64,000 nt of DNA from assembly GCA_964035775.1 (NCBI GenBank), contig OZ038314.1, forward strand, positions 20,597,714-20,661,713. Direction: 5' to 3'. Under the pieces are notes generated by a model that saw nothing but the letters and a program-made list of their open reading frames with translations, had not been told where the DNA came from and ran no database searches. Positions 1 through 12,300 of the stretch are shown here, piece by piece (within the stretch, counting starts at the first letter, position 1; each line of letters opens with the position of its first letter). This DNA is from Osedax frankpressi. Taxonomy: Eukaryota; Annelida; Polychaeta; Sabellida; Siboglinidae. The position numbers and the translations under genes are program-made.

Positions 1-1632
1 TCGGAATCGCCGAATTGTAGTGCCTCGACAAGTATCGGCGAGTAGTGACCGGGGCCTACTTTAGCGGTCAGCTCCACCATGCGGATGTAGGGCGCGGCGA
101 GCTGGTAACTTCCGGCATTGCAGAGCGACTACGTGGCAGGAATAAATAAGTACATCTACCACTCGTTCTCTTGTTAAACGAATAGCAAATGTTATTCGGA
201 TTACAAAACACATTTGTATAAATATTCGCGGGAATATGCGTTGAACGCGATTGACCTCTTATCCACGGTAGATAATTACACAAGTGAAAACATGAAATCT
301 ATAATTGCAAAATAGTTTAAATAAATGTTGGCTTATATTAAACAGGAAATCCTTCGACGTAAAATAAGGATAATCCCAAGAAACCAGATGATGTAACTAT
401 CATAAATTATTATATAATTATTTTAAATAAAATAAAATCATAACGTAATTTAAATACAAATAAAATTAATTTTCTTATTTATTATATAACAACAAAACTA
501 AAAGCGACGATGGTTTCTTGGGCTAATACAACTTCGAATAATTGAACTTTGAAAGCAATGTATAACATTTAAATCGTCTTACTTGTAAGAGAGTCAAACA
601 TGAAGTGCTGTCAAAGTAGTTAATGCGGGATAGTAAACTTTCATAATTTATGTGGAATTCTTCTGAATTATTCTTCGATAACATTGATAAATAAACAATC
701 TCCATTGGGAATTTGACCTAGAAAGTATTGTTATTCGAAAGGCAAATATATAGTTTATATATTACAGAAAATTCTAAGAAAATTATATAAAGTAATATAC
801 GAATAAAGATTAATATATAAATAATATCATAATTTATATGATATATAATATATAATTACTAATTTATTTATATTTATTATTTTACATTTGTGTTATATAA
901 ATATCAGAATTAAATTTGAACATTAAATATTAATTTTAATCTTAAATTAAATAATATCTAGATACCATGTCATCATTAGGATAAAGCTTGCTTAGATAAG
1001 CAGATATACACCTTGTTCGTTGATTTATAGTACAACATAAGATCATTTGAGATGTTGTAAATGATTTCGTTACCGTCAAGTGATGATAAGTAACTCATCA
1101 ATCGGATGGGCCAATGTTTATTCAGATTTCGATCATCGATAAATTTCTCATTCACATCATTCCAACTGATTTTACCAACATTCTACATCAATAATTAATA
1201 ATAAACTGCAACTTTATGTTATTAAAGTAAATATATATTATTTATTAATATATCATTAAGTGTAATGATATTCGTTATTCCTTAACGAATATAGTTTTAT
1301 TAATAAATTATTATTTTATAATTTAATAATGATCAAATTAATATAATAATTTGATTAAACAAAAATTAATAATTAATTAGTTATTTAAATAATATGTTTA
1401 TTGAAGTCATTATTATATATTGAAAAATGTGATAAGTTTTTCATTGTTTTACCTTATCATCAGCTTGACGAGTAATTAATTCATTCGCCAAGTTCTCTAT
1501 CGGATTCTCTCGTTCCACTTGTTCTTTTTCTTCTTTCCGGAAATCCAAATATTTCTGTCTTCTGGTTGTAGAAATATTTGAAGTATCGGGCACCTCGTCG
1601 AAAATATTTCCCAAATTAACTAACTTTGTAAT
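1..1632 (-). CDS. partial unrecognised gene, two internal exons
   Basis: Two exons read on the minus strand: 1453-1632 (60 codons, phase 0 at both ends, acceptor CTCTCAG, donor AAG|GTAAAA) and 1-128 (acceptor CACGTAG, phase 0, continuing past the left edge). Joined, they give about 102 residues. The first exon is charged and probably helical or disordered (RRQKYLDFRKEEKEQVE), ending LANELITRQADDK. The second is compact (SLCNAGSYQLAAPYIRMVEL, then a GPGHYSPILVEALQFGDS stretch) and looks like a helical-repeat (TPR/ARM-like) segment. The second exon is much richer in GC than its surroundings, as expected of constrained coding DNA. I find neither the upstream exons or start codon nor the end of the gene. 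I do not recognise the family; only the exons and their phase agreement are supported. Confidence 0.7.
375..522. mobile_element. MITE-like element, copy 1
   Basis: The 148-bp AT-rich segment begins CCCAAGAAACCA (375) and ends TGGTTTCTTGGG (511-522), a perfect 12-bp terminal inverted repeat. It has no coding capacity. Similar ends and lengths occur at 60663, 62121 and 62369. It lies in the intron between the two exons of the unrecognised gene. A target-site duplication is not clear at this copy. Confidence 0.6.
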
Positions 1633-4312
1633 CTGAGAGTGTTGAGTATTATTTAATATTGATATCAATACTAATTGAATACTTATAAAAAGCTACATAA
1701 TTCACTAAATGCTTTAACCAGATTAACTGACAAAATATTGATAATTTAACTTCACCAATAAATTGAATTGGTGATCTTCTTTATATAATGAATACTATTA
1801 ATATGATAAATATAATCTAAATAAACTATATTATAATATTACTCATATATTTTGTACTGATAAAATTAATAAGATACATTATATATATATACTATGCCAA
1901 TATATATGTATAATATAAATAAATACTGTAATATTAAATTTTATTGTGAAATAGCTAGTTATCTTAAATGTTATTATTAGTTTTATACAAGAAATATGTA
2001 TAGTTTATGAGTTACAAGACATTATATAAGCCATAAGAGAATAAATCTAGTATTTAATATTTTACAAAATTAATAATACAACAGAAATGGTGTAGATGTC
2101 ATAACTTTTTACATAATCATTATTTTAAAAACTATTATTAAGATTATTATATTATCTAATACTTAAACGAGATATGTATATATTTTAATTAAATATAAAT
2201 ATTAGTACAGTAATATTATGTTTACATATTTTGAATATATTTATACTTTAATGTTTTAATAAAGCATAATATTGTATGTATATTCATATTTAATACTATG
2301 TATACATTATTTTAGCAATATTAATATTTACATAAGCATTTTTATTGAACATAGAAAAAATATGAAATATATGTAAAATCTAGCGATATCTATGAATATG
2401 TGGCGGAAAAGCTATCGACTCAAAAAGGGTTAATAATAATTATAATTTAAAAAATTAAATTTTTTTCAATATATATCAATCTTGTATTATCTATTTAATG
2501 TATTTTAAAGCTTATAGATTGCAAAATAAAAACTCTAAATATTATATTTATTAAATTGTTTTAAATTATATTTATAATGATAATTTGAATAAGATATTAT
2601 ATTTATGTGAAAATATACATAATACATCAGGCGTATTACCAGATCTTAATACGATGGCATCAAACAACACCAATCTCCACATTCTATTATGTAAATATAG
2701 TTAGAACTCGTTTAGAATCAATAATCGATTATATATTATATTAATAGCGTACTATTTTTGCATATATTTTTCGGAATTATATTTCAACTGATTATTGCAC
2801 GTGTTTTTCACTATTTATTAAAACTATTACGAATACATTGAAAATATATCATATATATAGAGATTTTTATAATGTAATATAAAGTATTCTATAAACATGT
2901 ATAACCAACATGTTTTCGTGTATGAATATTTCTAAGTAATTTTGTATGAATACATTTATTTTTCATTAAATATACACTTTTATTAATATTATAATTATAT
3001 AAGCAATATCTTTGCAACCGTAACAAGAAAATAGGTTTAAAAAGCATAATTATATTTACTTAAACAAATATGTATCGATTAAGTACTATAATATATATAT
3101 GAAGCGTGAAAGTCAAATTACAAAAAAAATATTTTTTTAAATATTTGAATTTATTTACATATTTTTTACAAAGAATATACAATGCAAATATTCATAATAC
3201 ACATATAATTATCTATTACTCAAAATATGGTGATTTTTTTTTATTATTTGACTGGAAAGAGTATTTTATGACTTATTTGAATATGTATCTTTTGTTAGAA
3301 ATAAGACATCAAAAAATATAAAATAAAATACATTTTATTATCTTTGATAGCCACATTAGCAACAAGTATTTATTTTAAATGGAGGCATTTTATTTAAAAG
3401 TCGTTTTATCTAAATCTTCTAATATTAGAATTCGAAAAAAGCATTGAGTGATGGCAAACCAAGTATTATGGAGTCTAGTATAATAGTTGTATGGTATGAT
3501 ACAGAAAAAGGTTCATGTTTAAATTCTGGAGTTATTACACTGAGTTGTATATTTACATATGACTACATAATGGCTAATCTTACTACAAACTTTTCACCGG
3601 ACATGTGTACTTGAGCAAATATTTCACAATTGTCAAGTTTTTTTAGATAGATTACAGATATGTTTAATTTCGGATGCAACAATGTTGTATTATATTATTT
3701 ATAATGTACGGATTAATTAATTAAGATAACCTATCAACGGTGAATCAAGCGATTGAATAATATTTATATTTATTAAATTGATTAAACAATTGTGATATAG
3801 ACTTGGGGCTGATTTGAGATTATGTTCTTAGCTTATTTACCATGGTAAATAAAATGATAAGATACCATCACTAAGATTATTTGCTACACTATAGCGTAAA
3901 CTAATTTAACAATCTCACTACCATATTAATAATATCTGATTTTACACACAATAATTAGTATATTAGAAAATACGTTAAATTCGGGAAATAATTTTTCTAT
4001 GTGGTTAACTCAGCATTATCATATCATTTAATATTAACTCTATTACGATCATATTACTAAATCTATAGGTACATTGTGATAAGGAACTCTTACTTAATAT
4101 TACACAAGATCTTGGATATTACCTAATAACCACCGTTGAAACCACAATTGATAATAAACTATTTTAGACATATGATTTTTATCTTATTTCCTTATAATAA
4201 TTAATAATAATAATAATAAAATATGTTATATTTATTTATAAAAACAATATATAAAATAGGTTATATATAATATTTGATAATATATAATACATAATACTAG
4301 ATAATTCTCTCG
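1633..4312. other. AT-rich stretch without a supported gene
   Basis: No exon with convincing codons and phase was found. It must hold the upstream exons of the partial gene on its left or be intergenic. A short open stretch at 2640-2690 (minus) and one at 3430-3615 (plus) were considered and not accepted. Confidence 0.5.
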
Positions 4313-4971
4313 CTACACTCGCATTATGTCATATAATTTCGGATTAGTCTCTGCTTCAATATATATCTTGAATAAAGAAGCTCTATCAGAATAATTAATA
4401 CATACGGAAATAGCATACATTGTATACTCCATATCTTTCTTCAATTCCCCCTGCAAATAGAATACATGTTAATTATATATTGCATTGCATTGTAACATTA
4501 GGTTAATAATGTTATCGCATATACAAAATATTTACGAAGCTAACTCCCAACAGATATCCTAAAATATCTTCTGAGTAGTTATAATATTAAATGTTAAGAT
4601 GAACGAATTTTAATTTTGGAAATATTCATTTTTCGTGATTATGTTAAATTTTAATTCTAGTCTGAAAATGTAACTCCTGGTCTATTGTTCATTAGTAAAC
4701 TATGGCAATTAAGCTAACAAATCAAGTACATTGTTTAACATAATAGTAATACAATTATGTTAAAAAGATAATCGGGAAGTTATAATAAACATCCTGGTTA
4801 TTAAGTTAGATAAGTTATTATATTAACAACAATTTGTAAAATAAGAATAATTATTCTCAAATTAAATAATGTAGAATAATTTTATTTAAATTTTCATCCA
4901 ATGTTATAGATGTATATAAATAATGTTATATTATAATAGTATATATCCTATAATATATGCGTTAATATATG

Positions 4972-5008
<37 letters not shown>

Positions 5009-5060
5009 TTATTTACATAAATGAATTATATACATATATGAATTATATACTTATATGAAT

Positions 5061-5095
<35 letters not shown>

Positions 5096-6265
5096 GAATT
5101 ATATACATATATGAATTTATCTTTCAAGGACTATATTGAAATCACGAACATTTGCATGTAAATAATCGCTTTCATACCAAAGGCAATTCTACATTTCTTA
5201 TATTTTTCATGTATATTATTCATAATTATTAATCATTAATGACCTATTTCCATTTTTGAATTTCAATTAGTTCAGGGCGCTAAATAAAATTATAATTATA
5301 CTAAATCTCTTAATTTCTATAACTGAATACTAAATTTCTTATATTCTATAACTTAACTGAATACTAAATCTTAAAAAGTATTTTTAAATAAAAAATATAT
5401 ATCAAATGTAAAAGATGAGATTATAATATTAAGTTTAAAATACATTTTTATTGGATTTTTTGATTATTTTCAATTTTAAAAATAAATCATTTTTTAAATC
5501 TGCAGTTTTAAAATACGATTTACACATTATTTATTCAGCATAATTTGTAATACAATTTAAAATTACATACATCAGTATTATTATTACTTACTCTATAAGA
5601 TTACATCGTATGTATTCAAATTTATAATGTTATTAAAATCAATTCAATGATTATAGTATAATTATTAATTGTTTTTTATTAACTATTGAAATTTGAAAAT
5701 ATATTATAAATATAACGCTTAATAATATTAGATCATAGTTATAATATGTATTTGTTATTAATATCTAAAAAATACAAGATTAACAACACAATAATTATAC
5801 AAAATATATAAACTGTATTATTAATTCTTAGGGTTTGAATTGAAACCATGATGGACTCCTATAATTTATTACTTTCTTATCGACCGGAATCAAGTCTATC
5901 AATTCGTTGAACGTATCGTAGGCGGCATCAAATCTATTGTGTAGCAAAAGAAAAGTTGCCAACACCAGCTTGACGTACTGGCAAGCAACGCAGTTCTTTT
6001 GTCCGCTAGCATAAAGCGCTATAAGTTGGTGATCAGCTATACCAATGACTTCATCATACCTACGATCAGCAACCGCCCTATTAAATTTTATATTCTGGTA
6101 CCTATGTACAGTTTAATGTGTCGTAAAGAAGCTACTAATGGAGAAAAGTAATATTTATTGGAAAACAAACTTCCATGGAAGAACATTATTTTTCAAATAT
6201 TTCTTTCGTATTTCATGGTCAGTCCCAAGATTATCAATATATTTTTTATAATTTGTCAAAATAAT
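4313..6265 (-). CDS. TPR/SNAP-like protein, 3' part (possible gamma-SNAP relative)
   Basis: Three minus-strand exons agree in phase: 6171-6265, 5873-6101 and 4313-4450 (TAG at 4313-4315), giving 153 residues of C-terminal sequence. The middle exon, ADRRYDEVIGIADHQLIALY followed by a cysteine-bearing helix and NRFDAAYDTFNELI, has TPR helix-pair character. From memory it resembles the gamma-SNAP segment around RRFDEAALSIQKEKNIY in order and spacing, and its acidic end fits that family's C-terminal helices; no alignment was run. Gamma-SNAP adapts NSF to SNARE complexes in membrane traffic. The 5' half (about 150-180 residues) is not found. A 39-nt phase-compatible candidate exon lies at 7726-7764 (ends SFADHYLG). 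If the donor at 5872 is skipped the frame ends early, at about 5829, with FQFKP. Exons are well supported; family identity is tentative. Confidence 0.55.
4979..5098. repeat. AT microsatellite with ATGAATTATATAC units
   Basis: A pure AT run of about 30 bp is followed by short tandem copies of a unit containing ATGAATTATATAC. It lies in the last intron of the SNAP-like gene. Confidence 0.8.
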
Positions 6266-7725
6266 CTATATTTAATTACAAATATATCAAATATCTTAAT
6301 ATTAATTTCTTGTTAATTTATTATAATATTATCTTCTATAAAAATTATTAAATAATAGTATAATTATATTTTAATTTATTTGTTAAAATAATAGGTTATA
6401 TGTTATTTATATATATATCATATCATATTATAATTAACGGTAATAGTATAGTATTGACGATTACAAATATTTAAATTCAAAATTTTAATAAATATTATAT
6501 TGTAATGTTATCTTGTGTAGTTTATATTACACAATATATATATTATTCATTAGTATACCATTATTAAACGGAAAATGTAATATATATATATATATAAATA
6601 TAAGGTTAATTTTATTAATACTTATTAGATTAATTGTCGTTTTTGTACATTTAGGAACAAAACAATAAGATCATTTAATGTTCATGTTTGGAAAAATGAA
6701 GTTAATTATTAAAAATAATAATTTACATGTAAAATTCGTGTTTATTTATTATCATGCATAACTTTTAAACGAGATCACGTGTTCGAAACTAACTAAACTC
6801 GATAAAGTAGCATTTTTAAAGCTACTTTTATATTATTTTGCAATTTTTAAAATTCTAGTATATTTTCACTAGTATTATACAGTATATCTATTAATAGTGA
6901 GTAAAATAATCACAAATAAGTACGTGCAATATATCACGTTTTATTAGTTGAGTAACCATTGCCAATATCGAATATGGTTATTATATATAATTAATAATGG
7001 TGAGTTATTTATGTTGTAATCACTAGACTGAGCAAATTCTGAAATATGTAGACTTCCTATACTGAATCAAATTTAGGTAAGCATTATATAATAAGGTTTT
7101 AAAAGTATATTGGTAAAATAAGAAGTGGTTTATATAGGTTAAGAGAATATATTAAAGAATTGTAAAATATATCTAGATTAACTGATATATAAAAACTATA
7201 CAATTACGAAATGTATAAACTGAAGAAAAAAATGTGATCAAGTTAATATCAAAAATATTGTATGATACACATATTTGTTTTTTTTTACTAATAATGTATA
7301 ATTTAAGAGTTGAATAAATAATATCCTTTTGATTAATTTATGAAATAAAACCAATAAAAAAGTTGTATCCTAAACGATATTAAATAACACCTATAGGTTA
7401 TCATGTTTGCATTTGATATATTTGATTAAAATCTAAATATTGGACTAATCTTATCCTACAGTAAATTATAGATAGTATGAAGATAATATATGACAACTTA
7501 TAATTATATTAATTCTTATGAGAATTCTATATGAAATATTGATAAAAAAAAATTATTAAAATATAATATTAATAATATATTATTTAATTTTATTTGAAAA
7601 TTATTAATTTTACTTTATCTTATTAGGATAAGAATATATACAATAAGTATAATAATATACGCAATGTTTTATATCTAATTACAATAATTATAATCAATAA
7701 AAATAGTAATCGCGAAGATCTATAC

Positions 7726-7764
7726 TCCAAGATAATGGTCAGCGAAAGAATTTAATATCTTCCT
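7726..7764 (-). other. candidate upstream exon of the SNAP-like gene
   Basis: A 39-nt phase-0 segment encoding RKILNSFADHYLG is bounded by AAAAG acceptor-like and GA|GTATAG donor-like sequence, and is phase-compatible with the exon at 6171-6265. The acceptor is weak because an in-frame TAA lies just upstream. Treat as a guess. Confidence 0.25.
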
Positions 7765-9320
7765 CTTTTACCTGCAAAGAATAAAAGGCTAATTTAGGTC
7801 AGAATTTAAGACATAAAATATATATGAAATTTAATAGAATTACACGAAGTAATTTTGTATTCTATAATTCTATCGTAGAAATACTCCCCAAATATGAATA
7901 ATTCCGACAACACAATGAAATTTTTGGCATGAAATGGTGAGCAAATGAAGCTATAATTTATACGAAACTTTAGGCGGTTTCATTCCGTTAACAATGTAAT
8001 CACAGATATTCAGTAGATAAGCTGTTGTGTTTTGTATGTAATTTACCTACAACGACGCCAGTAGTTTAATCGGTATTCGTAGCAAATATAGAGCTAGAGC
8101 CAAAGTAACTTTCATTACGAGGCCGTGGCCAATCACGCCAGTTCTCTCGCGGCACAATTGCGCCATATTTTGTTTAGCGTCAGGAATTTTTCGAGACAGA
8201 CAGAGAATTCTCCGGTTACAGGGGAACTTGGTGCGCACTCGCTTACAAGAGATAATCCCGTTGGTTCTTACCATAACGCGCGAGATTCTCTCTCTCTCTC
8301 TCTCGCTCGCTCAATAGTTGTTTTCTTATAGATGTCTCGGGCTTCGTTTTCTCAAGTATAGCGGGAAGTGGTTGATATATCGGAGTCGGGAATATGAGGT
8401 AGTGGGAGATGTTTCAAGGTCGGATAGAAGTGGACCATCGAGTATAGGGAACATTGTAACGAATGGCAGGTTTATTACTTAGGTATTTCACTAGTTTGTA
8501 GATCTCGCAAGTGTCTAGCGAATCACACGTTTACACGTGAAGCCTCGATAAAGTCATGTCTCCGCAGAGATCAGACCGAACATATAAAGTTTATTTAATG
8601 CCTCGGCATATTACTACATTTATTTCATAAATAGAAAGTTTACTACATCGGAAATACCGAAATCTGAAAATTCACTGAGATTACATCTAGGCTTATCAAT
8701 ATATACAACTCATGGCCAACGTATGCCAGCACCCATGGCACATTATTTCGTGAAATTTATTAAAATTCTAAGTAAAGTTATTATCGGCAACGGTTGGAAA
8801 TTAGAATTAATTAACAAGTCAGCACATTTAAAACAAATGCCAATCATAGATGTTAAAGTGGGAGTGAAATTTTGAAGGCAAAGACAAAAAAGGGCCGATA
8901 TTATAAGCGAGAAAGAGTGAGTAATTATCCACCTGTAAATATATGGAATATAAACATAGAAATATTAGCCGGTGGAGTAGTGGTAGATGGAAAAGTAAGT
9001 TATGCTTTGCAGTGAATACGCACAGAGAATCACACATTACATATTTGTTTAAACATCCTCTGATTTGAACATTTTCAGTGCTTCGATATTATTTAAAATA
9101 GGATATTATTAATCTTAATTCACAAAAGAATGACAAATCTTCAACATAAATCTCCTTTTACAGTTGCTTCGATTAAGATAAGTAAATATTGCAAATTTTC
9201 ATATTTAAAATTGATCTAACTCATGATATAGTAAATTTATTATTCTATAAATAAAGTTTTATTACAGATATGATTAAAGATGATTATTTTGATGACTAGA
9301 CTTATTTATAGCAACCAGCT
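7765..9320. other. less AT-rich block, possible promoter or unrecognised exons
   Basis: Between about 8040 and 9050 the base composition rises sharply in GC, with a CT microsatellite at 8289-8304. On the minus strand a frame at 8047-8274 ends at a good donor (TTGTAG|GTAAAT). On the plus strand a 50-codon frame around 8856-9013 reads KTKKGRYYKRERVSNYPPVN and ends near GAAAA|GTAAGT, with an acceptor (ACATTTTCAG) at about 9078. None joins to a neighbour in phase. It could be a 5' exon and promoter of the SNAP-like gene or part of an unrecognised gene. Confidence 0.35.
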
Positions 9321-12300
9321 CTACAAACCTCTGAAGCTATTGTTGTTATTAGGTCCACGTCTCTTCTGGCCCCGGTTCATGCCCTGGTTATTCTGGAAGC
9401 GAGTTAATAACATTGTGAATAGTCGCTTATTAAATATCCATCGAATTTAAAATTATTTATGAATCCATAACATGTGATATTATCATTAAAGAGAGATAAC
9501 CTGGTAGCCCCTGTTATTGCCTTGATTACTGTAGTAATTCTGTTGTTGGTTACCGTAGTAGGTTTGGGTCTGATGGTAGTTCGGGTTGTACCCGGTTTGG
9601 TTGTAGTTTTGGCCACGGTGCTGCTGGAAACCTCCGCGATTGTTGGTGTATCCACCACGTGAATTGTAGCTGAGGAGAGGTAATTAAAGTAGGATTAAAA
9701 TTAACAGAAATGCTCATCATTTAATATTAATGATTTGTATACAAATAGAAATAATAAGAAAATAAATACATAGTATTATATATAAATTGTTTTAGTTAAA
9801 AGATTAAATTCGCGTCGTCTATTCTATAACAATGCAGTTAACCTGTTACCACGATTCTGCATGCCACGATTGTTCTGCTGGCCATTGTTACGGTAGTTGC
9901 CGCGGAAGTCACCTTGACCGCGTCCACCCCGACGATTAAACGAATGGCTGACATTCATCGGAGGCAAACCCGCAGATGTTCTCAGATCCGCATCTTTCTT
10001 CATACTAATGGTGACAACTTCTACTTGCTGTTGGTGAAAGTTAGAAAGTGTATGAATGGCAATGCAAAGGTGTGTCATGTCGAACTTCATGGACGAGGTC
10101 CCATAATAAATCAAATGATGGTACATTTGTACTGCATATTCAGAACATCGTAATGGTTCAGTTGTACATATTCTAGATATGCATGAACTAATTCTATTCA
10201 GTTAACATTATCAGATATAAGTGAAGATGTTGCATATTTTATGCAAATAAGAATGTCAATAATCATTATTCTCAATAGAGTGACAAACATGTTCGCATTA
10301 TATAAGAGTATAATATTGTATATTTAATTCTCATTACGCATAATTGACTAATTTGGTTATAGGTATTAAAATAAAAATATTTTTATATAACATTATATGC
10401 CTTCTCATAGACGTGCACGTGCATGGATATAGGTGAGAATGTATTTTAAAACCGATGAAAAGATAGAAATAACTGAACTATAAATAATAATAGGAAAAAG
10501 GATAAAATAATTATAATAGAGATTGCATATAAATAAATATTGTGATAATAATATTAGAGAAAATCTAGATTAAAAACTAGGATTTTGTAGCTGAGTGAAA
10601 TTTTTGAGGCTGATATTGGCTGATAATATTTGTTTGTAGAGGATAATAATTGTGTGTGGAATGTAGTATCAGTAAGTAATATTTTCGTAATTGTCTATAA
10701 TTAGTTTTAATGTCTAGTAAATATTGTTCACAGATTTTTTGAACATGCTTGAATGAATTTAGTTAGTAGGTTAGAATGTATTTAGTTAGTAGGTTAGAAT
10801 GTATTTAGTTAGAAGTGGTGATTAATATAATTTAAATTAAATCATTTATATAACTACTTTTATAGTTTAGTGAATTATTAAATAAAATATTTATGTTCTA
10901 AGGATATTAGTATTGGAGTATATACTATATAGTATTGGAGTATAGTATTTGAGTATAGTATTAGAGTATATACTATATAGTATTGGAGTATAGTATTAGA
11001 GTATATACTATATACTATATAGTTATGTATATATGATCTGTAGTTGAATTGAGTGCTGTATCTATATAAACTTACCCGAGTAAATGAAATATCACGGGGA
11101 CAGAAGAGCCTGAGGGCTGAATATTTTAATGCAGGGATTGGAGAGATATTATTATTTCCAAGTAAAGTCCTATAAGAAATAACATATAAAACACAAATAA
11201 AATAAATTAAAACTATTTATTCAGTAGTGTGATGAGGTGTATAGTAGTGAATGATGAAGATAGGTTGTCGAATTAGTAAGGTGAAGTGAGTGTAAGTTAG
11301 GTCTCCATGTAGCTGTAAGCTAAGAGAGCGCATCAATTACTGGAATTAGAAATTATAAAAAAAATGTTTAAATGAGATCTATATATTTCTAAAAGGTAAC
11401 ACTAACCAGAGTAATAGACTGGATCTTGTCAAATTCAACATCCTTTTCAGTTAATAGCTGGTTATGCAACTTCTTAAGATCTATGAACTTGTACATGAGT
11501 TTCTGACGTACTGCATCAGCAAGAGGGGCTGAAGAATGTGATCAAAAGTTAGGAGGAGCTTATAGACGGATGTAAAGGTAAGAGATAGTGAGAGAAGGAT
11601 TCATAGGTTAGGAGTTGAGGTAAGGGTCATAGATTAAGAATTGAAGGATGGGTCACCGGTTAAGAGTTGAGGGAAGGGATGAAATGTTAGGATGTAATGA
11701 TAATTAAATTGAAAAATATTCTCTGCATTTACCTATAAAGATAGTGAAAGGGTTTCTACTAGATCGATCATAACTTATTTAAGATTGATTAAATAATATT
11801 ATTTAAATATTTATATATAGGCCCTTTATTTGATTATGATGTAATGAAAGGTAATGTCTAAAGTAAAATGACTGAAAAACAATAAAAAGTACAAATATAT
11901 TATTACTTATATATTATGTAAAAATCTATCAAACGGTTCAAAATATTGTTCTGATACCTGCATCTAAAGTGCCAATTATGAAAGCATTATAAGAAAATAA
12001 AATTATATCATTTAATTGGCAATAATTAATGTATTTTTGTGAGACCTATTATATAATTATCTACTCACTTATTATATTTGTTGTTTTAAATCAATTTGAA
12101 AACAATTAAATTAGTAAACTAAATATAAATCCATATTATTAATAAAATTAATTTATAGGCTTATGTTTATAATATACATTTTGCGGAACTTATAATATCT
12201 TTTCCAATGTTATAAAATCATTTTAACGAAAATAAATTCAATTTTAATAACAAATGTAAAAAAATAAATCAAATACTTTGTACACTTTAAAGAATAATAA

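Noticed and set aside
2640-2695. Possible start exon MWRLVLFDAIVLRSG on the minus strand
   Set aside because: Its phase-1 donor does not fit the phase-0 acceptor of the exon at 1453-1632.
3430-3615. Plus-strand open stretch of about 60 codons (GKPSIMESSIIVVWYDTEKG)
   Set aside because: No start, splice context or recognised family, and frames of this length arise often by chance here.
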